Shown piece by piece: positions 11,001-23,500 of a DNA stretch of 64,000 nt (the first letter of the stretch is position 1; each line of letters begins with the position of its first letter). Position numbers and translations under genes: made by a program. A model generated the notes under the pieces. It did no database searches and had not been told where the DNA came from. It saw only the letters and a list, made by a program, of their open reading frames with translations. The DNA comes from Galaxea fascicularis (lineage: Eukaryota; Cnidaria; Anthozoa; Scleractinia; Euphylliidae): the NCBI GenBank assembly GCA_948470475.1, contig OX419343.1:26434378-26498377 (forward strand). The letters are read 5' to 3'.

Positions 11001-14000
11001 TAAGTTAGAAACAAAACCGGTTAAAACAACGATAAAACATGTAAAACAGTTACTATAACACCAGGCCATTTTCTTTTATTTATTTAATTGTTTTAGGTTT
11101 ATGCAGAGTCCTACTGAAAAGCAACAATGGGTGAAGTGGGGTCCTTGTTAATGTATTGTTTGTTAGTAGTATTACCAGGTAATCACATGACTGTTCAGGG
11201 AAATAAGATCACAATTAACCCTTCAAACCCTAAGAAAAGCAAATCGATATTGTGAGATCCTGTCCTTAATTCGCATGACCACTCTGTTTTATAAAGCATT
11301 GATATTACAAGGAGAAATTTGATGCTGATCACTCTTCGAGTTAAAAGGGTTCAACGTGTGACAAAAAACAGGTGTGTTAGGAGTTAAATCCAAACAAACA
11401 CTCAATCGCAAGAACCACATCAAAATAGTTATATGTTATCATAACATGTTTGAACAGGCTGTTATAATTTTTTTCACTGAGTGGTTTAGGGTGTCGGATT
11501 TCAATGAAGTGACCTGGGTTTAAATCCTGTTCTTTCCTCTCTGGCCACTAGCTGGTGCCTGGTTCAACTCCTCAGTCATCCTTGTGTTAAAAGAGCCAAC
11601 TGGTCTGCCTCCTGTCAGTTGCCATTCTTAACTATGTTGTATTCATTTCTACTGTTTGTTTTATTGTCACTGAAAAGCCACTCATGGGAAGTGGAGTATT
11701 AATCTTTTTTTCTTATTTTATTATAATTTTCATATTGTAGTTTTTGTGCTACTTACCTGAAGTCCAACAGTCCACACATCAAACTGTTGCTTTTCCATAC
11801 AAACAATATCCAAAGTGTGCAAGGTTCGGCCAATCTTGTAATGCACAGAGAAGGAAATTGACTGAAGAAAAATATGAAGAGGACAAACACATGTCATTCA
11901 CAAACAGACTACTTGATTGCACCTCGCTCCAGGCATCTTTTTTGATTGGTGCGGCAATTTGAGTTTGGTTTTATGACATGTAAATAACTGGAAATGTCAG
12001 TTGAACCATTTTACAATGTGCATACCTCCTTCTGTGGAACAGGACAATTTTGAAATACTTTTGATTTCTGTCCTTTCGTCAGCTTAGTTATTTGAGCAAT
12101 TAGTACTGTGGATGAGAAAACCAAATGACAGCGTTTGTCAAACATGTTTAACCTCAAACATTATACAAATTTATTACAGTTATATGATAACTCAATAAAG
12201 TGATGTTACAGTGTTTACAGCCTACTTGATTTTTCTCCTGTTTTGCGGGGTGACCCCCAATGGATTTGTGAAAGATCTGAAATACATAATAACAAGCATT
12301 TACCAAAGGATCTCACAAAATGGTAATGCAACTCTTGATCAATGGTAACACAAAGTGATCTAATTTATTGTCAGCATTTTAAGGTGATTATAATTTGACC
12401 AAGTTAACAGCAAAGAGTGGGTTTCTGTACTATTTACCAGTCAATAGTTTGAACATGTATATACAACATGCTGTAGTGAATTTCCACCACCTCACTGTAG
12501 TTTTTTTATCACACCATCTTCATGGGAATGCTGCATGAATGAGTGGTCAAAGGCAGAGACTTTATTGTGTGCTATAAAGGTCTATGTTCAAGGTCTCAAC
12601 CACAAACCCTTATTTAAAACAAAACAATAATTAACTGGCAAAAATTTCAAAAGTTATGATCTCAAGTGTGTTCCCTTTCAGTTTATGATGGGAAAGTCCA
12701 TCACTTGCCCTAAAATGCTAAATGCTTAAAAATTCAAAATTTTGAAACACAATTTATTTAGCATTCAACTTACCTCGAGATAAAAATAATTTCTTGAAAT
12801 GAGGAGTTCCCTGATAAAAAGAATAAAACTTATTTTCACTGACATGAAAAGGGAAAAAGGAAGTTGCTCATTTACATGTAAAAACCATAGTGTAAAAAGT
12901 TGTGCAGTCCCAGTGGTCAGCCAGAGAAAGTTTGGTTTGTGAAACAAAATAATCAAGTATTTCACTGGAGGAAAAGCAATAATAGAATGAAGTTTTGTGA
13001 GTAGTGTGACCATCACCAATAATTAAAAGGGAGTGTTATCATGAAGATGTAAGCGATCATTGCAGTTATGGATACTACTTGAGAGGTAGCGAAAATTAAG
13101 TTTTGTGTTGGAGTCAAACCAATGACCTCTGTGATATCGGAGTAGTGCTCTGCCAACTGAGCTAACAAGCTAACTGGGAACTGGTCAATTTGTGGGTTCT
13201 TAATAAGCGAATCCACAAAATGACACAAATATGTCATCAGTGAGAGATAACAGTCAAAATGGAAAGAAATCAATAATAAACAAGTATCAACCATGAATGT
13301 ACTTATCAACTGGTCATGTAAAACTACTACCAGCAAATTTGTAATATCAACAAAAAACTGATGTCAATCTTTTTTTTTCAAATAAAAGGCAGAAAATGCA
13401 GGTTTAAGCAGGATTAATGAGAGGTTAAGGTTGGGCAATTTGAATGCAAGAAAACCAAAAACAGTTAGAGTAAAACTTGAAAGGATTTAACTATTGGTCT
13501 ACTGAAAGAATATGTATGGGTCTTTCATAGTTTATAGAATAAAGACATCTAAGAAAGGGGAATTCACGTCTGCAAACAACATGTTCAAGCAAGTGGCTTA
13601 CTCAGAAGGGGATTCAAAACAGAATTAAGATACTATAGACTCTGTGAATAAAGAATGAACAAACAATGAATGAAACTATTTTGGGCTTTGGAGTGGTTAA
13701 TTTGTCCTTTAAATCTTGCAATATTACTAGTAAGACACTTGAACACCTTTGGGAACAATAAATTGCAGAATACCCAGCCCGCTTATTTACAATGGACACT
13801 TTTGTTATTCAATGTATGTAAATCAGTGGGCCGGGTATTCTGCAATCGATCGCAACTTTGTGTATCGGGGACAACTTTTCAAAAATTAATCTTCAAAAGG
13901 TCAGATTACTCGGGGATTGCGTTGTTGAACTTTCGAAATAATCCGTGCTTTACTTTCAAGGTCAACCACATACGTACGTAAACTGACATTAGCTTACAGT

Positions 14001-14185
14001 TACTGAAATGTCAAGTCTAAGTATCTGCCCGAGCACATCTCAAATACACTTACATGACGTTTGGCCTTGAGCATGATACAGCCTTTGGTCATTTTGAAAA
14101 CTGATAAAACAGCAGCTTCCGGAGCCGCTTGAGCGGAAGGTCGGGAACTTCCATTTGAATCTGTGGCTTCAGCAGGATTCGCCAT
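5056..14185 (-). CDS. PH-RCC1-FYVE protein (PRAF-like), 17 exons, complete
   Basis: Exons: 14185-14054, 12810-12774, 12276-12226, 12105-12026, 11861-11757, 10991-10890, 10787-10742, 10089-9934, 9569-9414, 9190-9044, 8492-8328, 7863-7755, 7412-7357, 7272-7087, 6393-6324, 5908-5749, 5199-5056. All junctions keep frame and give 633 aa. Residues 28-145 form a PH-like domain resembling that of plant PRAF proteins (TKGCIMLKAKRH, then LSQIHWGSP, then VWTVGLQALI). Residues 187-563 hold seven RCC1 blades, each with a WGxGxxGxLG-like start and a V-C-G-x-x-H-T/S end. Residues 564-630 are a FYVE finger with all three signature motifs: WVSD (WxxD), RKHHCRKCG and RRICDKC. Known for the families: FYVE fingers of this type bind PI3P on endosomes, and RCC1 propellers are often exchange factors or scaffolds. 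The specific function here is unknown. It starts 359 bp from FYCO1, head to head. Alternative splicing cannot be judged. Confidence 0.88.
5600..5690 (+). repeat. Dispersed repeat fragment in the last intron of the PH-RCC1-FYVE gene
   Basis: The stretch with CTAGGAAATATTTAGAGGCA resembles 18545-18615 and 61006-61060. It is part of a moderately diverged repeat family that recurs across the window. Confidence 0.5.
6640..7060. mobile_element. Dispersed repeat interrupted by a second element
   Basis: The outer parts (about 6640-6749 and 6967-7060) match, in order, the uninterrupted repeat at about 22540-22730, including the shared AACCAATCAGAATT and CCAATCACAGA blocks. The middle is the inserted element at 6754-6966. 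Confidence 0.65.
6754..6966. mobile_element. 213-bp nested inverted-repeat element
   Basis: Terminal inverted repeats of about 38 bp (CATTCTCGTCC... and its complement ...GGACGAGAATG). GGTTTTCATT occurs on both sides and is a candidate target duplication of 8-10 bp. No coding capacity. It lies in an intron of the PH-RCC1-FYVE gene. Confidence 0.7.
11215..11355 (-). repeat. Dispersed repeat, inverted relative to the copy at 18430-18620
   Basis: Shares the blocks around AATCGATATTGTGAGATCCT and GGAGAAATTTGATGCTGATC with the inverted copy in a FYCO1 intron. Non-coding. Confidence 0.6.
13040..13200 (-). mobile_element. tRNA-derived SINE
   Basis: On the minus strand an A box (TTAGCTCAGTTGGCAGAGCA) is followed by a B-box-like GGTTTGACTCC, then a tail unlike tRNA. 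Sits in the second intron region of the PH-RCC1-FYVE gene. Confidence 0.65.
13762..13846. repeat. Short inverted repeat (about 30-bp arms)
   Basis: ATTGCAGAATACCCAGCCC at the left and its near complement at the right enclose a loop of about 25 bp. A compact hairpin or MITE remnant within intron 1 of the PH-RCC1-FYVE gene. Confidence 0.65.
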
Positions 14186-14544
14186 TGCAATCTTTGGCTT
14201 CTTTTTCCGAACTTCTTCACATATGAAATGAGGAAAAAGAACAGCTCTCTGCTTGGAATCGATACATCGTTTATAACCCGTTGGAAGTGCTTTCTAATCT
14301 AAAACGGCGACAAATTCCAAGGTCTTCTTGATATGTTATTTGGCAATCCTTTCCGCCATGATGAATCAACGTGCAGTGCAGTGTGGGAAGAAACGAAGCT
14401 GCTGGAACCCAGTCCTCGTGACACCCGGAGTAGCCCTTCATGTGACTTGTTTACAACTCCAACATGGCGAATGTTCGAGCAACCTGTTGGCTTCTTACAA
14501 AAGTTAATGATTTCTTTTAGATAGGTTAGCGGTGTACCAAAGCT
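14186..14544. promoter_or_regulatory. Probable bidirectional promoter between the two FYVE genes
   Basis: These 359 bp separate the start codons of two divergent genes, so both 5' UTRs and both core promoters must lie here or within first introns. No clear TATA box is seen. A short upstream frame (14464-14520, plus strand) precedes the FYCO1 start. Shared regulation is inferred from geometry only. Confidence 0.55.
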
Positions 14545-17500
14545 ATGGACGCATTTATAGTCGACCCAGCTAGACTGATAAGCGACATTGTGGGTAGGTG
14601 TTAATATTAACAATTCTTTGCGTGATCAATTTCGTGAGTGACATAATTCAATACATGGATGTGGCAAAAACATTAACATTTTATAGGAAACCACTCAACG
14701 AAATCTGTGCAGATCGGTTCCTCCATGTCATAAAAAATTTAAAGTAAATTTTTGACGAGTTTTCGTGATTAATTTTGACTGATTTTACTGATTTTTACTT
14801 GAAATTGTCCGGATTCATCACTCAATTTAGGCCGGCTAGAACTTGTAGAAAATACTTCATGCAAATACTTATGATGCGAAATCGTAAATTATTGTATTAA
14901 CTCTCCAGGTTGATGTTGTTGGGGAGTGCACTACAAACTTCTGTTGGAAATCGGTCGGGCAAGATTTCCGCACAGCCTCATTAAAAGTCATACATTAATA
15001 ATATTATTAAATTATACATGCACCTTGTGACTCAAATTCTACTCGTGTTTTGGAACAGGGTTTGTGTGACAGTGATAAATGTATAAGAATGGGGTTGTGC
15101 GGAAATCTTTCCCAGGAAATACTTCAATCAATAATTGGATAGTGATTAAAACATTGTGTGTGTTGAAAGAATTGCCAAACCAAATTTTGTAGGTTACATC
15201 ACTGAATTAAGAAGTATTTATCAGACATCACAGCAGCCGGTAACAGATGATGAGACGACTCTTCATAAGTTCTGTGTCAAGCTTGAGACTGTTTTAAGAC
15301 ATGAACAAAAAGGTTAGTTATTTATGTGATCAAAACTGATGTATTTTACTCCTGAAATGATACACACATTGTATGTTGCTATAACCAAGTGCCAGTTTCT
15401 AGAAAGTGTCATTTATTGCTAGCTGTGACACTGCCTCCTAATATCTTAGTTCCTTTTTTTCTAAAGGTGAGCCAGTTTGAACAGCAGCTGATATGCCTGT
15501 AGCTTCCTATGGAGCTGCATGCAATAGACTACTTTCGAAATACCAAAATTCAGCTTGATAGTGAGGCCCAGAGGACAAAAATAATAGAAACGAATTGCAA
15601 GGAATGTGAAAGATGATTGATATAATTTTCATTTTCCTTTGTTGTTGTCCTCTGAGCTTTGCTATCATGCTGAATTTTGATATTTTGAAAGTAGCCTATT
15701 GAGTTACCGTATGTTTGGTTCAAAATCTAAGAAGATCTGTGAGGATCTTGCAAAGATCTGTGAGGATCTTGCAAAGATCTGTGAGGATCTGGCAAAGATC
15801 TGTGAGGATCTTGCAAAGATCTGTGAGGATCATGCAAAGATCTGTGAGGATCTTGCAAAGATCTGTGAGGATCTTGCAAAGATCTGTGAGGATCTTGCAA
15901 AGATTCCTGCAAGGATCTTCAAGATACATGCAAGGACCTTCAAGAATCCTCAAGGATCTGGGCAAGGTCTTTGAGGATCTTGGCAAGAATTTAAAAAATC
16001 CTTGAAGATCTTTGAGGACTTTTCATAAAGATCTTCAAAGATCTGCTCTAGGATCTTCATGCAGATCTTCAAGGATCTTCAAAGATCTTACAAAGATTTT
16101 CACCAGGGAAGGCATGGCCCAGAATGTTAATTAATCAATTTTGAAAGAAACCAGAACATTTCACTTCGCATGCTTTCCATGTAGTCATCACATTTATTGT
16201 GCAACTGCTCTTACATCTACCTTTGTTTTGATAGTGAGGGTGACAATGAAAACTGATCTAAGTAATAGTTTAGGTAATGGTTTTAGTGAAGATGGAGATA
16301 GTGATTGTTATGATATCTTTATACTTTAGAAAGGTACTCCCTTCTTGGTGCTAGAAAGGACTACTGGAATTTCATCAATGACAGCATTCCAAAGGATGAT
16401 GGAGTGAAATTTGTGCTAGCTATTGCCCAGGTGAACAGAGATTCTTAAATTTGTTTTCGTCAAAAGTACACACCTCATCTGGTTGTGTGTAGTTTGGAAA
16501 TTAAAGTGGGCAATTCTTTGGTGGGAAGTGTGCAGTTACAGATTCCCCCCCCCCCTCCCTAATGGAAGGTCCATTAGGCTTAACTGACAGTCAATCAATA
16601 ACATCACAACTTTGTTGACCCATCACGTCATTGAGCAGAGTATTTATACCACCTACTGACGTTAATGAAAATCACTTGACCTTGATGGTGACTCCCACTT
16701 ATCATTCTAAACTTGAGGTTCCAGGTAGAAGATTGTTATTTCTGCTTAAGTCAACAATGGCATAATTAGTAAGAATCAATTTGCAAACTTTTTTGGTTGG
16801 TTTAATTTATTTACAAGGGTCTGTTTTGTGTCACCCCCAGCTAAAAACACCTCAGGGAAGAGGGAGAGCATTCATACGCTATTCACTGGTGAAACGATCT
16901 CTGGCTGATGCCATTCAGAGGTGTTTGGTTTCAAGGAAGCAGTTAAGGTGGGTGATGCATTTTCCACTGAAGTACACATCCGTCTTAAATCTCAGTAAAA
17001 TAGGATTGTAACAGTGTTGTGTTATTTGAACAGTCAGGGTTTAATTTCTCTGTATTGTTCTAAAATGTATCAGATTTCATTGTGATTCACTCCTCAATCT
17101 AGAACTGTGGTAAGATGTCAGGCACCATGCAGGGGGAGGGACAGGGGGGCATTCAAACCCCCCCCCCCCCCCACTTTTGAGGAAAAAAATTAGTAAAATA
17201 GGTAAAGGTACACCTTATTTAACGTCGGAAGTTCCTTTGCTCTCTAGAGAGTATTCTCCCAGGAAGCCGACGGTACGCTCATTTTACCCCCCTCTTTCCA
17301 TCAGTGCTCCGTTTTGAGGGTATTTAAAGCTACTTAAGCTACACTGAAAGGAAAGAAGTTGAAACAAGGATGTGAGATCCGGGGATCAAACTCGGGACCT
17401 TATGCACCAAGGCCGCACACTAACCGACTGTACCACCCTTGCTCCTTACAAGTACACTTCCAAAAATGGAAAGTAATTTCACAGGATTAAAGTGGTCAGC

Positions 17501-20500
17501 TACAGCTGGCCGACCTCACGGGTAAAAAATCTTTTTTTATGACTGTTTCTTTAATTTTTTAGAGTTTGCCCCTCCCCTCAAATATTTAAGAGCTGGGTGC
17601 AGCCCCCGCACATTAAAAACTGCTCCTCGGGCCCTGGGTGTACCCATTTTATGACTCTCATGTGACTGTAACTCACCAGTTTATTATTTTTCTGTTTTCA
17701 GTGCAAATTATGGATCAGAAGCAATTCTGTGTCATCCATCCCTGTCAACTGCCCTGGTCAACAAGCTATATGACTTGAATGATGTGGAGTTTGATCTTCC
17801 CTGTGCTGGTCTTGAACTGGACATTTCATGGCCAGCATTTTCAAGGTAGTTTATGTGTACAGAGGCCTTTTCCTATTATTAAAATAATACATCAGAGATC
17901 ATTAAAAAAAACCTAATGCTCCTTTTTTCTGAACCTTGATGATTTTTCATTGCTGTTGATATATCAAGTTCCTTGACTGTACACAAACCATGCACTTGAC
18001 AATTCTATTCACAGATAGTTTGGACTGCAGTTATGATGAATAAAGATGTTGCTTTCTTGTTGTTTTTTAGGAGATCCTTCACTGATGGCCAAGGTTCTGT
18101 TTCTGGAAGACGAAGCAGCATCAGCAGTATGACAAGTGTGGATTTAAGGGTAGCTGGCACTATTTGGATCTTTAACCAACTGTTCAGAACTTTCTCATGA
18201 GCTACGATTATTAAATTATGTGCAAAACATTACCAAGGCTGCAAAAAAGTAGCCACCCCGAAATATGGTCCCAGGAAGAAAGCCAAAAGTCAACAGAAAA
18301 CGTTATATTTAAAATGTTGAGGTTCTAAGCGATACTGGATGTGTAACATTAAGACTAGTGCAGAGGTCCATTCTAAATTAATCCTTTAATGAAGTACTTT
18401 CACAGCCTTTCTACATTTTAAAACCCCAAGAGTGATCAGTATCAAATTTCTCCTGGTAATATTAATGCTTTTAACAGAAGGTGGTCATGAGAATTAAGTA
18501 CAGGATCTCACAATATCGATTTGCTTGATATTTTAACAATTTCTCTCCACTACTTCTTTAGGAAATATGTAGAGGCAACAAAGGAGAATTTGAAATTGAT
18601 CTTAGCGTTTAAACGGGGTGAAGACCGATGGTATCGGTAATCCTATCATTCATCGATCCCCTATAACAGGTCCTCTCTGTACTGATTGAAGTGCATTTAA
18701 ACTCAGAATTGATCAGATTGACTAGTCATCTTTTTTTATTCATAAAAATGTTACGGGATACTAACTTGACTTACAGGCATTGATCAATTGCTAAATTTTG
18801 TTTTCTTGTTATGGCTGTAGAATGACAGACCAGATCCTCTGGTAGGCTTGTCTTCAGAAGTGGCTGAGCTTAAAGCTATTTTTGATGATGAAAATTCCCA
18901 CGACCTGGGAGATCATATGGAGAGTGGCTCGGATCTTACGTCACCTGATCCTCTTACCATCACTGGAATGACACTGGAAATCTCTCATTTGCATCAGAGG
19001 GTTTTGAAATGGAAAGCCGAGAAGGACTCTCAGCTGTCTAAGGCTTGCAATGAAACAAAGCAAGCGCGGGATGATAGGAAATTCGCTTGTCAAGAGTACG
19101 AGCTAAAGATTAAACAGCTCAATGAAAAATATGGTAATTTGATTAAGGGAGCATCGGAAGATGCACATGTTAAAGTGAAAGAATTATCTGTGAAGTTAAG
19201 CGCCGCGGAAAAAGCGTTAAGTGAAAGAGAAAAAGAAATAGATGCGCTTAAAAATGAGGTTAAAGTTTCTCTAGTGTCATCGCATGAAGCACAAAGATCT
19301 GCAATTGAACTTGAAAAGCAACTCACTACTTCTGAGAGAAAACAAACTGAACTTACTTCTGCGTGTGAAGAGTTTAAACAACGACTGCAACGCAAGGAGG
19401 AAATGGCGGGGGAGTTGGAAACCAAGCTTTCAGAACTTAAACAAAAATGTGATACGCTTGAATCGCTGGAAACGAATTCCAATAAGAAGGTTGCCCAGCT
19501 GCAGGGGGAGCTGAAAGCGAAGGAAGTTGTGTTTGAGAGAGTTCAGCAGTCTTTTGAAAAACTAAATGGAATGGTGTTTGGTTCATTTGAAGAGCTGGAG
19601 AATGAATTAAAGACTCGGTTGATGGACAGAGAGAGAGGATTGGAAAACCAGAGTGCACAGAACAGAAGGCTAGAAACAAATATTGTTGAGATTCAACAGC
19701 AAAATAGAGAATTAAATCATAAACTTGCCAATTCTAAAACCACAGTTGAGGAATTGGAAAATACCAACAGAGAAGCGCAACTTGTTATTCAAGACTTGCA
19801 AGGTAAACTTAGTTCAAAGGAAAAACAAACAGATAACCTCTTGTCAGAGCTGAAGGAAGCCTTGCAACTTAAAGCCGAAGACTTCGATGAACACGACGGA
19901 CATCATATTGGAAAAGATTTCAGTAAAGTTTTGAAGGTACGAAATGGAGGTTGTAACAGGTGGGAAATGTTACCTTCCATCATCACCACTACCACCACTA
20001 TCATGAATCATCACCATTACCATGACCACCACCATCGTCATCGTCATCATCGTCATCATCATTATCATCATCATCACCATCATTACGTCCACCATAATCC
20101 TCATCGTCATCATCATGGCAGTCGCCATCACCATCATAATCGTCACCTTAATTAAAGCACTGTACCAAGTTCATAACCGCATTTGTCTTTCAACAATGTC
20201 AGAAATGATTTAAAACCCAACAAGGTTATTTTCACCCAAACTTTTGAGTTCCGTAACTAGTAATGGCAGCAATTATCAAACGTTGCACTCTCTGAATTGA
20301 ATATCGAAGCTTGCGTCCACCTTGTCCGTTAAGGGTCCGTAATCATTGACAGTGATATGACTTTTTTTTGTGATGTGGTGTAGATGCTAAAAGTACCTTT
20401 GTAGTAAGCCCGAAAGCGCTGTAACGTGGCGATGGGATCCTGCAGATAATTGACTCGTTCAAAGGTGTGGCACACCACAGTAAGTCATGTGACTTATGTG

Positions 20501-23500
20501 GTGGGGTCCAGGTAAGCCGCCTGAGTGAATACGGGACTGCAAGATGCATAGAATATACTTGTGGGACCTCAATTCGAAAGAGCCATATAGGTCCTTTCAT
20601 GCTATGATGGTTGTTTAGTTTTTTTTTATCATAATCATTACTACTGTAACTGTTATAATTTTATATTTCAGCAAGCGAAGCATCTTGTAATAGAAATGTC
20701 GACCCTCCATCATCAACTGCACGAAAAAAGCGTCCAGAAGGAGCAGCTTGAGGATCACGTAGCAGAGCTCCAAGACACCATCGATAAGAAAACACTTGAA
20801 ATTAACACGTAAGTGCGAGAACTTTGAGCTAGAGATCCTTGAGGTTCTTTGAGAATATGTTGACGTGCGTTTCTCGAACCTCCGAAACTTTTCGGGCCTA
20901 TTTCAGGTGCTATAATTTCCTATGTATCTTCAAAATGAGGACGTTTCTTCCCTCAAATTTGCGCTCTCGTATCTTGAAATCATAGTAAAAGACTAGCGTC
21001 GTTTAGAGTAAGTGGATCGCAGTTTTAGAACTGGCGGGACTTTAGAGAAACGGGCCCCGGAGCAGAATTCTTGTCCTTCACTGTTGTAGAGACCACCTAA
21101 TTCGTTTAACCAGGAAAGCTTTTACTTTTGTTAATGTCAGCCAGAAAACTTGACGGGTGATGTATACTGATGGATGGTGTCATATTTTGGTTCAGTTTAC
21201 ATGAAGACGTGGACAGTTCCAAGAAAAGGCTTGAGTTCATCAACGAAGAAAAAGATGTTCTTGAAATGGTAATGTTCAATGAATCCATTCACCATCTTTT
21301 ATGGTAATCAGTTGTGTGTTGTAACTTGAGTAATCAAGTCACTTTTCTGTAGGCTTTCCGTCGTGACGGCATTTATGAGCCCTTGCCTGTTTGGGCCCCA
21401 CTGATACCGAACTAGGAGTGAATCTGACAAAGCGCACGTCGTTTAATAGCTGAATGAGAGTCTTAGTATTAAGATCAAAGGCCGAATGACACTGTCCAAC
21501 CATTCTGCTGTCATTTTTAACACGAGTGAAAGCCTCAAAAAAAGAAAACTGACAAACAAACAAGCAAAAGAAAGCAATAAAACAACAATCGCAACAAAAA
21601 CAGTACGACTGCACGAGGTAATATCTTCCGTAAACATTTACAGTGTAATATTGTTTAATTATTGTTATATTTTGGTGAAACGTACTGTTAACCGAACTAT
21701 TTTACAGGAAAAAGTAGAGACAGACAACAAACTGGCCGAACTCGAGGAATCTGAAAAATCTTTGAAGTCCGACATCGCTTTGGCTGCGGAAGAAAAGTGC
21801 AGAGTACTGAACGAACTGTCATCGTTGAAAGACAAACGAGAGGAAGACGAAGAACTCAAGCTGAAGGCTCAGCAAGAACTTGCGACTCTTAAACAACAGC
21901 TCGAAGACACTGTGAACTGCAAGCACAAGCTAGAAACAGACTTGGAAAACATCACAGAGGCTCTACAAACGATGGATACCGAGAAAAAACACTTGGACGA
22001 CCAAATGAGGACTTTAGAAGAAAAAATGTCTGCTTGTCAGGACGAGCGAATCGGTCTAGAACACGAGTTGGAGGTTGCTAGGGAACAGCATGAAGCAGCC
22101 AATGAGGCGCGTATTCGCGCGGAACAAGGCCAAGTCAAGGCGCAGGAGCAGCTAGAGAGTTTGCGGTGTATGATGGATCAAGAAATAGCGGCGCTTAAAT
22201 TTCAGCTCAGTTCAGAGACCATGAAATATGAAACAGAATTGAAGGTAAGAAGGAAAAATAATTATTCTTTTAGCATTGGGAACGATTGAGAAACTGAATG
22301 ATCTTTCGTGGATTTGAAAAAATGCACAGGTATTTGTGGCGAACCTCAGTAGGGCAATCAATGGAAAGCTAATGGTTGCTGAGTACTGTTGTCCGTAAAT
22401 GAACAAATACAACACTTGTCAGCAAGAAAGTAATTCACCAATCGCATACACCGTTTGATTGTTTCTAGGTAGATATAGAATGGTTTTCAACTGATGTCAA
22501 ACCAAAGCAAATACTCTGGCCAATCAGAACAGACACAGACAGCTCAGTGAACCAATCAGAATTTGAAGTAATAACATGCAACCGGCGCCAAGCGCGGGAA
22601 AATGCGCGCGTGCAAGTAGCGATTGGTTTTGGTTTTGCTTCTCATTGGCTGAGAAAGTGGCGCGAATTTTGTCAGCCAATCACAGAGCAAAGTAAAACAA
22701 AACCAAAGCGAACACGAATTACTTTCCGAATCTTACAAGATCTCTCATATTAATGAAATACCGACTCATTATTTTTTCCTAGGGTTTGTCAGATCAAATT
22801 CAGGGGTATAGCAATGTTAAGGAACGCTTATCAGAGCAAGAGGAGCTAATTGTGGATCTGGAATCAAGATTAAAAGAACGAAATGATACTCTTCAACATG
22901 ACAAACATAAATACGTCTCAGAGATAAAACATCTTCGAACCGAGGTCAGTGGAATAATATTAAAACTATACTTTTATACCTGACAAAGCCATACGTTTTT
23001 TGTGTGGTGCATTCAATAAGCGCTAGAGAATCAGCCTGCCAGCAACACGCCATTTGTCACAAAAGGTGAGTGATTACCTTCTTTCAAAACACTGTAGGTA
23101 CAGCAGTTCAAGAGTGGATTTGACGAAAACAAGCTTAAAATTCGCGCGCTGGAAAACGAGCTTCTGTTGACTGCAAAACAGTTGGAAGAGGAACGATCGA
23201 GACAGAGAGATCTGAAGAAAAAAGTTGATGATTTAGAAGATGAGAAAACCTTGAGAAATCAAGAGCATGAAGACATATTAGCGCAGGTAAAAGACGATAT
23301 GGAAGAGCTGAAGAAACGGCTGGTTACTGTTACGAGGTACGTTCCATAAGTTTCGGTTCTAGATTTTTGTTGCAGTAAGTGTTCTAAAGCCGGAACTTCA
23401 ATGTAAATCCTGGAATGCTTCTCGTACTGAAGTAAGAGTTGTCATCGTCTGCTCAACCAATGGACTGTTTCGGTTAAGTCAGTATCCGGTAATAGTTGAC

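Noticed and set aside
15699..16005. Repetitive KICEDLA protein, or a CRISPR-like array
   Set aside because: It is a head-to-tail 21-bp repeat without spacers, inside a FYCO1 intron, in a eukaryotic genome.
19937..20155. Histidine-rich C-terminus on the 435-codon plus-strand frame
   Set aside because: It lies past a good GT donor at 19937 and consists of a CAT microsatellite. The FYCO1 frame continues at 20672 after splicing in the same phase.
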